DNA of 64,000 bases, from NCBI RefSeq assembly GCF_964063325.1, contig NZ_OZ061315.1:1674001-1738000 (forward strand). Direction: 5' to 3'. Source of the DNA: Hafnia alvei. Lineage in GTDB: Bacteria > Pseudomonadota > Gammaproteobacteria > Enterobacterales > Enterobacteriaceae. The translations under genes and the position numbers were made by a program. Below, in pieces: positions 27,882 through 36,800 of the stretch (position 1 is its first letter; each line of letters opens with the position of its first letter). Under the pieces are notes generated by a model. The model did no database searches. It saw only the letters and a list, made by a program, of their open reading frames with translations, and was not told the origin of the DNA.

Positions 27882-28496
27882 ATGCTACAACCACAACAGC
27901 TTCAAGATATTGCCATTTCGGCTCGCTCCTTAGGCGCACTTTTTTACTACCCTCCGGAAAGCGAAGCCTGTACGCCGCTGGTGGAAATCTTCTCTTCGTC
28001 CGAATGGCGCAGTGAATGGCCCTATGGATCGGAACAGCAGTTAGAGCAATGTGTGGCTCTGCTGACCACTGCTACGAATGAACCTCTGGAAGATGCGTAC
28101 CAACGCTTATTTATCGGACCGCATGCGTTACCCGCTCCTCCTTGGGGCTCGGTTTATCTGGACAAAGAGAGCGTTCTTTTTGGCGATTCAACGCTGGCGC
28201 TACGCCAGTGGATGCGTCTTCATCATATTGAAGGGCAAAGTGAGCAACAGGAGCCAGAAGATCAGTTCGGTTTAATGTTGATGATGGCTGCATGGCTAGC
28301 TGAGACACAGCCTCAGGCGCTCGGTGAGTTTTTATCTGTTCACCTTTTGCCATGGAGCTCACGCTATTTGACTCTCATGATACAAGATGCCCAGCATCCG
28401 TTTTATCAAGGGCTAGCAGAGCTTGCGTTGTTAACGCTCTCTGCTTGGCAGCAACAGCTCGCGATTGTGCCTGCCGTGAGTGAGCTTTATCGCTAA
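27882..28496 (+). CDS. dmsD: Tat proofreading chaperone DmsD
   Basis: DmsD binds the DmsA twin-arginine leader and holds the protein until cofactor insertion. The 204-residue all-helical TorD-family protein keeps the segments RSLGALFYYPPES, QRLFIGPHALPAPPWGSVYLD, ESVLFGDSTLALRQWM and EPEDQFG. In E. coli dmsD is in the ynf cluster far from dmsABC. Here it lies 113 bases after dmsC, so enzyme and chaperone are neighbours. Its stop codon overlaps the next start (TAATG). Confidence 0.92.
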   Translation: MLQPQQLQDIAISARSLGALFYYPPESEACTPLVEIFSSSEWRSEWPYGSEQQLEQCVALLTTATNEPLEDAYQRLFIGPHALPAPPWGSVYLDKESVLFGDSTLALRQWMRLHHIEGQSEQQEPEDQFGLMLMMAAWLAETQPQALGEFLSVHLLPWSSRYLTLMIQDAQHPFYQGLAELALLTLSAWQQQLAIVPAVSELYR

Positions 28497-29083
28497 TGAG
28501 TGAGCAAAAGGATCAAGACTACTACCGCGCTTGGATGTCTCATCGTACCGTTAGCCGACGCGGGCTTTTCCGTGGTTTGTTGGGGGCAGGCAAGCAAGCT
28601 CAGTTGCAGGCTGCGCAAGAAACGGTGCAACGGGCTGTTGGTCGCCCGCCGCAGGCGGTAGCAGAAAGTCTTTTTCTTGCATTATGTAGCGCGTGTGGGG
28701 ACTGCGTGGGTGCATGTCCCTACGGCTTAGTTGAAATAAAAGAGGGTGCGGCGGCGGTACAGATTGATTTTTCATCCTGTGATACCGCTAAGTGCAACTA
28801 TTGTACTGCGGCGTGCAAAACGGGGGCGCTCTCTTCATTAATTCCATCGGATACGGCATTAAGGCCCGTTGTCGCCAAAGGTTGCATTGGGCGGGGAAAT
28901 GACGACTGTCGTTTATGTGTTCGCGCGTGTCCTTCACAGGCAATTAAGTTTGATGGATACCATCAGCCAAACTTTGAAGAGGCCTGTTGTGACGGCTGTG
29001 GCCAGTGTAAAACAGCCTGTTATCATGGGCATATTTTGCTGGTGGCAGGAAGTCCAAAATTAGCCAATTTGTCAGAAAGATAA
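28496..29083 (+). CDS. napF: NapF-like ferredoxin-type protein
   Basis: The 195 residues hold four ferredoxin-type cysteine groups: CSACGDCVGACPYG, CDTAKCNYCTAACKTG, CRLCVRACPSQA and CDGCGQCKTACYHG. They follow an N-terminal SRRGLFRGLLG segment typical of NapF. NapF is a cytoplasmic iron-sulfur protein that helps mature NapA, the periplasmic nitrate reductase. Here there is no nap operon nearby; the gene overlaps dmsD by one base, so it probably serves the DMSO reductase or another molybdoenzyme. It is about 30 residues longer than E. coli NapF. Family identity is firm; the substrate is inferred. Confidence 0.82.
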   Translation: MSEQKDQDYYRAWMSHRTVSRRGLFRGLLGAGKQAQLQAAQETVQRAVGRPPQAVAESLFLALCSACGDCVGACPYGLVEIKEGAAAVQIDFSSCDTAKCNYCTAACKTGALSSLIPSDTALRPVVAKGCIGRGNDDCRLCVRACPSQAIKFDGYHQPNFEEACCDGCGQCKTACYHGHILLVAGSPKLANLSER

Positions 29084-29199
29084 ATTTGTTCGCCTGCGTA
29101 TTAACAAATCGTGCTATGTCTAATCTATGGGCGATTGACTTTTAATTCACCAGTGGCATGATGCCGCCACTTCTCAATGCGGTTCGGTTTTAAATTCAC

Positions 29200-30339
29200 A
29201 TGTTTTCATATTCTCGCCCAGTGCTTTTATTGCTCTGCGGGCTCCTGCTGCTGACCGTTGCTATGGCGGTTTTAAATACTTTAGTTCCATTGTGGCTGAG
29301 CCATGAGCAACTGCCGACTTGGCAAGTCGGTCTGGTGAGTTCCTCGTATTTTATGGGGAATCTGGTCGGGACGCTGGTTGCTGGTTCGGTGATCATGCAC
29401 TCAGGATTTAACCGAAGCTATCATTATGCCTGTGCCATTTTTGCGATTTCGACCGCTGCACTGAGCTTTTCAACCGATATCTGGAGCTGGTTGGCCCTGC
29501 GTTTCTTCGCCGGTGTTGGCTGTGCAATGGTGTGGGTGATTGTTGAAAGCGCATTACTGCGTAGTGGAACGAACGCTAATCGTAGCCAACTGCTGGCTGC
29601 TTATATGACGGTTTACTATTTGGGCACTGTGCTGGGACAGCTGATGCTGGGCGTTGTGCCGACCGCCGTATTGCAAGTGTTGCCATGGGCAACGTCGCTG
29701 ATGGTATTAGCTATGCTGCCGCTGCTGTTTGCTCGCTTTACGCGGCCAGAAGCGCATACCTCAGTGCCGATGTGGGCGATGTTACGTCGTCGTAGCGCGC
29801 GCTTAGGTATCCATGGCTGTATTATATCAGGTGCGGTGCTGGGTTCTTTATATGGTCTATTGCCTTTGTATCTGGCCCATAAAGGCATGAGCGATGCGAA
29901 CGTCGGGCTTTGGATGGCATTGTTGGTCAGCGCTGGCATCATGGGGCAGTGGCCCGTTGGCCGCTTAGCCGATCGCTTTGGGCGTTTGGCAGTGCTGCGC
30001 GTGCAGGTGAGTTTGGTTATTCTCGGCAGCGTGGCGATGCTGGGTAACTACGGCATAGTGCCAGCCTTATTTACGCTGGGATGTGCAGGGTTTACCCTGT
30101 ATCCGGTGGCAATGTCGTGGGCTTGTGAAACCGCAGCAGCGCATGAATTGGTCGCGATGAATCAGGCTTTGCTGATGAGCTACACCATTGGAAGCCTTGC
30201 AGGCCCCGCGACGGTTGCTGCCTTGATGCAGCAATACTCTGATAACGTGCTGTTTGTGATGATTGCAGGTATCGCGTTGGTCTATTTGCTTATGTTGATG
30301 AAGAAGACCGATCATCATCATGCACTTCCTGCTGCATGA
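29200..30339 (+). CDS. ycaD: MFS transporter YcaD
   Basis: This 379-residue major facilitator superfamily protein has about twelve membrane spans. The MFS loop motif appears as GRLADRFGRLAVLR between spans 8 and 9. It is clearly the orthologue of E. coli YcaD (382 residues, substrate unknown), including LNTLVPLWL, GCAMVWVIVESALL and FTLYPVAMSWACE. It follows the dms/napF genes, where E. coli also has ycaD after dmsC. Confidence 0.9.
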   Translation: MFSYSRPVLLLLCGLLLLTVAMAVLNTLVPLWLSHEQLPTWQVGLVSSSYFMGNLVGTLVAGSVIMHSGFNRSYHYACAIFAISTAALSFSTDIWSWLALRFFAGVGCAMVWVIVESALLRSGTNANRSQLLAAYMTVYYLGTVLGQLMLGVVPTAVLQVLPWATSLMVLAMLPLLFARFTRPEAHTSVPMWAMLRRRSARLGIHGCIISGAVLGSLYGLLPLYLAHKGMSDANVGLWMALLVSAGIMGQWPVGRLADRFGRLAVLRVQVSLVILGSVAMLGNYGIVPALFTLGCAGFTLYPVAMSWACETAAAHELVAMNQALLMSYTIGSLAGPATVAALMQQYSDNVLFVMIAGIALVYLLMLMKKTDHHHALPAA

Positions 30340-30365
30340 GTTTTCAGCGCTCATAAAAAAGTCAT

Positions 30366-30393
30366 AAAAAAACGCCCGAGACGAGCGTTTTTT
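30366..30393. terminator. Bidirectional terminator ycaD / EIIA-like gene
   Basis: AAAAAACGC...GCGTTTTTT with poly-A and poly-T flanks, lying between two convergent genes. Confidence 0.8.
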
Positions 30394-30415
30394 GTATTTG
30401 CATTTAAGCCTGCAA

Positions 30416-30871
30416 TTAGTGCATGCGGCTTCCTGCTTGGATGCGAGAGCCTAGCATATTCTGGCTGGTCGCCTGCATCAGGTGTTCACGGCAGTTATTC
30501 ATCTCTAACCAGCCTTCAATTTGCTGATGAAGAGTGTTCATCTCGGCTTGCGTTCCCGCAGAGAGCACGATAATCAGGCTAACTTCACTGCCATTTTGCA
30601 GCACAACCGGTTTATCGCACTTCAGCACTGATGCTTCTCCACGTTTACTGATTACCCCGTTTTCAGGTTGGGCAAACACCAGTAATACACCTTCGCTAAC
30701 CACGAAATCCTGTTTGTCCTGTTTAAGCGCATCGATGATATGCAGCGGGTAGCTGGCATTCACCTTGCTTTCGCTAATTAGCGGTTGGCAGGCTAAATGG
30801 ATCGCGTGGCGCCAGCTCAGCGGCTGGTGGCAGTACTGCCAGCGTTGGTCGAGAATTGCATCAATTGACAT
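30416..30871 (-). CDS. PTS EIIA (mannitol/fructose-type)-like protein lacking the phospho-histidine
   Basis: The 151 residues follow the PTS EIIA type-2 fold pattern from end to end and resemble E. coli CmtB. The active-site strand reads GVLLVFAQPE at residues 61-70 where CmtB has GVAMPHARPE. Aligned without gaps, Phe66 occupies the position of the phosphorylated His. The second conserved His (HIGAI in CmtB) is Met111. The protein should therefore be unable to accept phosphate by the normal route and is likely a regulatory pseudo-EIIA or a relic under other selection. No EIIB or EIIC gene is adjacent. The start ATG has a strong GGAGG site. It is convergent with ycaD. The function is unknown. 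Confidence 0.7.
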   Translation of the reverse strand: MSIDAILDQRWQYCHQPLSWRHAIHLACQPLISESKVNASYPLHIIDALKQDKQDFVVSEGVLLVFAQPENGVISKRGEASVLKCDKPVVLQNGSEVSLIIVLSAGTQAEMNTLHQQIEGWLEMNNCREHLMQATSQNMLGSRIQAGSRMH

Positions 30872-31409
30872 AAAACCTCCGGTAACATTGCACCTGTAAA
30901 TGGGGCGCCTGAAAAATTAAATAAAGGCTATCCATAGTGTTTATTTGATTCATCCACCTCTGGTGTTTGCAGCAATGTGCAGGCACAAGTCAGTATGAAA
31001 AAAAGTATTCACAACTCCGCAATAGACTGAAATTAAAAGCCTATCATTTGCGGGTGTATGGGCAGTGTATCGGGGCAAATCAGGGAAGTCACTGCTTAGA
31101 AGAAAGTCTAATAATCCACGCCATCTCATCACATTACTTAAATTCCGTAATGAATATTAGGAAAATAATTTAGCTCGGCGCGTATTAAGTAGTATAAAAC
31201 TCTGAATGTTAAATATTCATAAAAAATGACTTTCGAAGCGGATTATGCGTATTTTTGTGTGTTTGTATTCAGCGGGGAAGGTTGTAAATAATAATGGATA
31301 TCAAAATGAAGAGCGCTGGGAAGCAATTGGATTGGGAACCTAAAGAAATTATCACGGGCGGAATAATTAATTGGGCTGGTATTTTTACCAGCCCAAAAGA
31401 CATAAATCA
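30872..31409. other. Intergenic region between the EIIA-like gene and pflA
   Basis: These 538 bases are AT-rich and hold no gene I can support. They contain the promoter of the minus-strand EIIA-like gene at the left and the pflA terminator hairpin at the right. E. coli carries ycaM, ycaN and ycaK here; no remnants of them were recognised. Confidence 0.45.
31371..31396 (-). terminator. Stem-loop after pflA
   Basis: Perfect 11-bp arms TTGGGCTGGTA and TACCAGCCCAA around a 4-base loop, 14 bases after the pflA stop. There is no strong T-run on the minus strand. Confidence 0.6.
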
Positions 31410-32150
31410 TTAATAAATGACTTTATGCCCATAACTTTCGAGAATATTTTTTACGCGTTCCATGATTTCGTGAGTTGGTGGTTTCACGCCACCTAATTTG
31501 TATTCCTCACCCATGGCTTCCCATTTATGCTTGCCTAATTCGTGGTAAGGCAATAGCTCAATCTTCTCAACATTTTTCATGTCTTTAGTGAAGTCCCCGA
31601 GCAAGTGGGCAGAAGCATCATCGTCTGACCAGCCAGGGACAACAACATAGCGGATCCACGTTTTCTGGTTACGCTTTGCCAAATAGCGGGCAAATTCCAG
31701 CGTACGATGATTTGAAACCCCCACCAGATTCTGGTGAATATCATCGTTCATCTGCTTGAGATCCAACATGACAAGATCGGTAACGTCGAGGAGTTCGTCA
31801 ATCACTGGGTCATAGCGGCGTACAAAGCCGTTAGTGTCTAAACAGGTGTGAATACCTTCTTCTTTGCAGGCGCGGAACCAGTCGCGTACAAATTCGGCCT
31901 GAAGGATAGCTTCACCGCCGGAAGCTGTTACGCCGCCACCTGAAGCATTCATGAAGTGACGATAGGTCACCACGTCCTTCATTAAATCTTCAACGGTAAT
32001 TTCAGTACCACCATGTGTATCCCAAGTATCTCGGTTATGGCAATACAGGCAGCGCATAAGGCAGCCTTGGAAGAAGGTGATAAAGCGGATCCCTGGGCCG
32101 TCTACGGTACCACAGGATTCGAAAGAGTGGATGCGACCTTTAAGCTGCAT
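31410..32150 (-). CDS. pflA: Pyruvate formate-lyase 1 activating enzyme
   Basis: PflA is a radical-SAM enzyme that makes the glycyl radical on PflB. The 246 residues have the CxxxCxxC motif at Cys30, Cys34 and Cys37 (CLMRCLYC), then GGGVTASGGEA and DLKQMND. I use the ATG at 32150 with AGAGGGGG upstream, matching the E. coli length; an in-frame ATG at 32207 would add 19 unconserved residues. In E. coli pflA lies directly after pflB. Here pflB ends 7.3 kb away, with mobile DNA between. The native upstream DNA now ends about 90 bases before the start, so its promoter is probably new or shortened. Confidence 0.95.
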   Translation of the reverse strand: MQLKGRIHSFESCGTVDGPGIRFITFFQGCLMRCLYCHNRDTWDTHGGTEITVEDLMKDVVTYRHFMNASGGGVTASGGEAILQAEFVRDWFRACKEEGIHTCLDTNGFVRRYDPVIDELLDVTDLVMLDLKQMNDDIHQNLVGVSNHRTLEFARYLAKRNQKTWIRYVVVPGWSDDDASAHLLGDFTKDMKNVEKIELLPYHELGKHKWEAMGEEYKLGGVKPPTHEIMERVKNILESYGHKVIY

Positions 32151-32213
32151 CTCAGCCCCCTCTGCTGCCGGGGTTTTATCATCAAAACAATCAGTTATAT
32201 TATTCATATCGCT

Positions 32214-32231
32214 CTAAATAGCGCTATTTAG
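32214..32231. repeat. Perfect 18-bp palindrome between integrase remnant and pflA
   Basis: CTAAATAGCGCTATTTAG is self-complementary over its whole length. It lies 63 bases upstream of the pflA ATG and 8 bases beyond the integrase stop codon. P2-type integrase genes usually end next to their attachment site, so this may mark the left junction, or it may be an operator. No second copy was noticed near pflB. Confidence 0.5.
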
Positions 32232-32238
32232 CGCTCAA

Positions 32239-32590
32239 TTATGGACAATTTATGGACATTCTACTTATAGGGTTCAATGTTACAGCATCTTGGAGGAAGT
32301 CGGGAGCAAAATGCGCATAAGTCATCGTCTGTTGAACTGTTGAACTGTTGAGTGTCCGAGTATGCATTGTAGTGTAACGATATTACCCCCGTTCATCATG
32401 AAATGAGTGGCGAAAGTGTGCCGTAGAGCGTGAGCGGCTTGCCATGCTAGTGTTTTTTCAATGTATCATGAACATAATCATAGCTTGCGGCAAACGATAA
32501 GCTCGTTGATTTAGCCTTGATGTACCTTGCGAGCGGATCAAATATAGGAATGGATCGCTTCTCGCTGGTTTTAAGCTTTCCTCTCCATAT
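32239..32590 (-). pseudogene. P2-type tyrosine integrase remnant
   Basis: The minus strand reads in pieces as the C-terminal catalytic domain of a P2-family phage integrase. The pieces are EKRSIPIFDPLARYIKAK, then AASYDYVHDTLKK, then WQAAHALRHTFATHFMMNGG, LQCILGHST, and finally TMTYAHFAPDFLQDAV ending LNP. The box residues HxxR, LGH and the nucleophile Tyr are all still visible but lie in different frames. One break is at the A-run 32453-32458, consistent with loss of one A. The other is an 8-bp tandem duplication at 32331-32350; removing one unit restores GHSTVQQTMTYAHF. The N-terminal half is missing or unrecognisable. The 3' end faces pflA, placing the element's attachment side there. Confidence 0.85.
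32331..32350. repeat. 8-bp tandem duplication inside the integrase remnant
   Basis: GTTGAACT occurs twice followed by GTTG. Deleting one unit puts the integrase LGH box and tyrosine box into one frame, so this duplication is one of the inactivating mutations. Confidence 0.85.
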
Positions 32591-33173
32591 TAGCCTGTAG
32601 AGGCGGCGTCAGTGCTCCACGCAGTGAATACATCAGCCATGATGTGCGAAAGTCATTGGTATCAACGCTGCGTATTGAGATGCAAATGATGTCTATGAAA
32701 CTCGCGCAACTTAACTGCTTATTGTCAGCAAGTTCGTGGAGCTTATGATGTTAATTACTGTCATGATATTTTCGACGATAATTATGTCAATTAATACATT
32801 CATGAATTGAGTGTTTTTTATTTAAATTATTATTTATTGAAATGTATTTGCTCTAGTATATTAAAATATACCAACGGAATTATTGGCGTGCTTATGCTAA
32901 AGTGCAAAAGATTGCATTGATTTTATTGGTAAATCATACATTTTTACTAAATCAGATAAACTTTCAGGTATCGTTCCCAATTTTGGACAAGTAAGATTGT
33001 TCTAATTTAATTTTAAGTGCTACTTACGTTTCCCATGAGCAAAAAAATCCCATCATTGTTTGGAATCAATTAAATGGCGAAATGGTTTCTCATGCGTTCC
33101 TCTCATTGCGTCATTCACGGATATTAACTCACTGCAGATTTTTCTTTGGCCGTCAGCACACTGGGAACTGACA
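32591..33173. other. AT-rich region upstream of the LuxR-type gene
   Basis: These 583 bases hold the decayed upstream part of the integrase region and, from about 32760, very AT-rich DNA that should contain the promoter of the following regulator. An imperfect palindrome (CTAGTATATTAAAATATACCA) lies near 32854-32874. The composition suggests H-NS-type silencing. No intact gene is visible. Confidence 0.4.
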
Positions 33174-33764
33174 ATGAATATTATTTCTTATACAGATGAT
33201 TTTTATCTTAATAGCGCAGTTCGTTATTTATTTTCCACAGAAAAAGAACTTCAAGGTGAGGCGGGTATAAGTGCTGGATTAGCGGGAACGATGCTTGATT
33301 ATATTATTTTATTTAATGATAAGTCCCCATCAGAAAGTTTAATGAAGCTTTCAACCTATAACGGTTTTAAACCGGATGACATTATTCTAGTCATTTCTGA
33401 TGTGGTGCCGATTGAAGTCATAACACGTTTTATTCGAGAAAGATGTAGATTGTTTGTTCAAAGTAGTAAAACCAAGCTCAATGAATGGTTAGTTTTTCTT
33501 AATACTTCCTCTGAAACAAGAAAAGGGGTTATCTCTTTTGAAAACAAACATAAACCGCTATTAACGTATACAGAAAAAAGCTTTTTGAATGCCCTAAGAA
33601 TGGCTCAAACTCAAAATGAATTTGCCAAAACCGCAGAAATACATAGAAAAACAGCCAGCACCTATAAGCGTAGCGTTATGCGAAAGCTCGGTGCTCACCA
33701 TACGCCACAGCTACTTGATTACGTGAATGCCAAGTGTTTCCAACAAATACTTTCATACTTATAA
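33174..33764 (+). CDS. LuxR-type (HTH) transcriptional regulator
   Basis: The 196 residues end in a LuxR/NarL-type helix-turn-helix: LTYTEKSFLNALRMAQTQN, then IHRKTASTYKRSVMRKLGA, with the usual Thr-Glu, Lys-Thr and KLG positions. The N-terminal part (about 1-130) has the alternating hydrophobic pattern of a receiver-like fold (YIILFND, DIILVISDVVP). No phosphoacceptor Asp context was recognised, so phosphorylation is doubtful. I use the ATG at 33174; a TTG upstream would add 38 residues. The gene is AT-rich, unlike the core genes here, and ends 79 bases before the adhesin gene in the same direction, so it may control that gene. It is similar in size and domain plan to fimbrial regulators such as EcpR, without clear orthology. 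Confidence 0.8.
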   Translation: MNIISYTDDFYLNSAVRYLFSTEKELQGEAGISAGLAGTMLDYIILFNDKSPSESLMKLSTYNGFKPDDIILVISDVVPIEVITRFIRERCRLFVQSSKTKLNEWLVFLNTSSETRKGVISFENKHKPLLTYTEKSFLNALRMAQTQNEFAKTAEIHRKTASTYKRSVMRKLGAHHTPQLLDYVNAKCFQQILSYL

Positions 33765-33843
33765 AAAAGAAACTCTTTCAATTATAGCAATTCATTAAAT
33801 AGCAACTACAGTTGACAAACAACGCATAAAAACTATCTGGATC

Positions 33844-36800
33844 ATGATGATGAGGCAAAATATTTCGCCAAAGAAAAGCACGTTATTTCGTTTCTTTGCA
33901 TGGCTACAAATACTATTACAAGTTCTTTTCCCTCTAGTATCAATGGTGTCTCATAACGCGCTAGCTCAGGGTATACCGACAAGTAGCACTAATTTATCGC
34001 CTTTTGCCGTTGACCGAAATACGAATTCGACGACAAAAGATAGCACCATATTACCCTACGCCGACACGATGGGAAGTCTTGCGACTTCACTTTCATCTAA
34101 TGGCGCAGACGGTGTAGCCAACAGCGCCAAATCCGCGGCAACAGGCTATGCCTCCTCCTCGGCACAACAGTGGCTAAGCCAATTTGGTACGGCGCGTGTT
34201 CAGCTCAACGTGGATGACAATGGGAATTGGGATGACAGTGCTATTGATTTTCTCGCCCCGCTTTATGACAACAAAAAATCCATGCTTTTTACCCAATTAG
34301 GTTTACGCGCACCTGATGGTCGTATTACTGGAAATATGGGGATGGGGGTGCGTACTTTTTATGTTGAGAACTGGATGTTTGGCGGCAACGTATTTCTCGA
34401 CGACGACTTTACGGGAAAAAACCGCCGCGTCGGATTTGGCGCTGAAGCATGGACTAACAATTTAAAACTTTCCGCTAATACCTATGTGGGAACCACCGAT
34501 TGGCACCAGTCGCGTGATTTTGACGATTACAATGAAAAGCCCGCAGATGGATACGACGTGCGTGCAGAAGGCTACCTGCCAGCCTACCCGCAGCTGGGTG
34601 CTAAGCTGATGTACGAACAATACTACGGTGATAAAGTCGCCCTGTTCGATACCGATCATCTGAAAAGTAACCCATCAGCCGTCACGACAGGGGTGAGCTA
34701 TACCCCCATTCCGTTAGTCCAACTGGCCGTTAACTATAAACGTGGCCAAGACTCAATGGATGATACCCAGTTTCAAATCAACTTCCGCTACGATCTGGGT
34801 CGTCCACTGACCTATCAGCTTGACCCAGAGAGCGTGCGCCTTGAGCGTAGCTTAGCCGGTAGCCGTTACGATTTGGTTGAGCGTAATAACCAGATTGTTT
34901 TGCAATATCAGAAAAAAGACCAACAGAGCGTAAGTAATCTTAATTTACAGGTGATCGTCGATAACAGTCCTTCTGATGGCTTGACCCCGAACACGGCACA
35001 GGTGTTTGCCACAGACAAAGACGGTCAGCCAGTCCGCAATGCTCCTATTGTTTGGTCAACGAGTGGTACGGCAAAACTGGCGACCAGCACATCGGTGACC
35101 AATAACAGTGGTCTGGCATCCGTCAATTTCACTAACACCCAGCCAGAAGCCGTACAAATCACGGCCAAGAGTGGTGTGGCTACGGCCACCCAAAATAGTC
35201 AGTTTAATGCAGCGACCGTCAGCAACGTCACACTGAAAATCACCCAAGATAATAGCGTGGCGGATGGGAAAACAGCCAACCAAGCACTGGCGACAATCAC
35301 AGATATCAATAATCATCCTATCGCCAATACTAAAGTTGCGTGGGGTCTCGACGCACCCGCTTTATTGAAAAATACCCAGACGATGACTAACGCCAGCGGT
35401 CAGGTGACAACCGGCTTTACGTCAACGACAGCCGGCGTTTACACGCTGACGGTCACATCGGGCGAGAAGAGCGCTTCGCAGCAAGGGCACTTTGCTGCCA
35501 ATTCAGCGAGCAACATTATCGACACGATGGTGATAACCAAAGATAACAGCACGGCGAACGGGACCACGGAAAATACGGTCAATATCACCGTCAAAGACGA
35601 TAATGGCATCCCGGTCAGCAACGCCAACGTGTCGTTGAGTGCAGATAAATCAACGGTGAACTTTGGTGTCTCCCAGCAAGCTAAAGCTAAATCCGCAAAA
35701 ACCTTCCAGACCGATGCTCAGGGTTCGTTAACCATAGGCTTCACCGATACCGTTGCGGAAACAGCCCAACTCACTGCCACGTTGGATAACGGCAATACTA
35801 AGGCCGTATCATCAAGCTTTATTGCCGACAGCAGCACCGCCAAAGTCAGTGATTTAACCGTCACCAGCGGCGCGGTCGCCAACGGCACCGCCACCAACCA
35901 AGCGACGGTCACCGTGGTGGATGGGAAAAATAACCCGCTGCCGGATCAGGTTGTGACATGGACGCAGGATGGCACCGCCGTTGTGGGCACCTCGGCCAAA
36001 ACCGACAGCAACGGCCAAACTACCGTGACGTTTACCGACCTGAAAGCGCAAACGGTGAACATCACCGCCACCGTGAATGGCAGCAGCCAGTCCAAGCCGA
36101 GTACCTTTGTGGCCGACAGCAGCACCGCCAAAGTCAGTGCTTTAACTGTCACCAGCGGCGCAGTCGCCAACGGCACCGCCACTAACCAAGCCACGGTGAC
36201 CGTGGTGGATGCCAACAGTAACCCGCAGCCGGATCAGGTTGTGACGTGGTCGCAGGATGGCACCGCCGTCGTGGGCACCTCGGCCAAAACCGACAGCAAC
36301 GGCCAAGCTACCGTGACGTTTACCGACCTGAAAGCGGAAACGGTGAACATCGCCGCCACCGTCAATGGCTCAAGCCAGTCCAAGCCGAGTACCTTTGTGG
36401 CCGACAGCAGCACCGCCAAAGTCAGTGCTTTAACCGTCACCAGCGGCGCACTGGCCAACGGCACCGCAACCAACCAAGCCACGGTCACCGTGCTGGATGG
36501 AAAAAATAACCCGCTGCCGGATCAGGTTGTTACATGGTCGCAGGATGGCACCGCCGTCGTGGGCACCTCGGCCAAAACCGACAGCAACGGCCAAACTACG
36601 GTGACCTTTACCGACCTGAAAGCTGAAACGGTGAACATCGCCGCCACCGTGAATGGTTCGAGCCAGTTCAAGCCGAGCTCGTTTGTGGCCGACAGCAGTA
36701 CCGCCAAAGTGAGTGATTTAACCGTCACCAGCGGCGCAGTCGCCAACGGCACGGCAACCAACCAAGCCACGGTGACCGTGGTGGACGCGAATAATAACCC

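Noticed and set aside
31294..31413. 39-codon plus-strand ORF between the EIIA-like gene and pflA
   Set aside because: It runs into the pflA stem-loop and has a badly spaced ribosome-binding site and no recognisable sequence.
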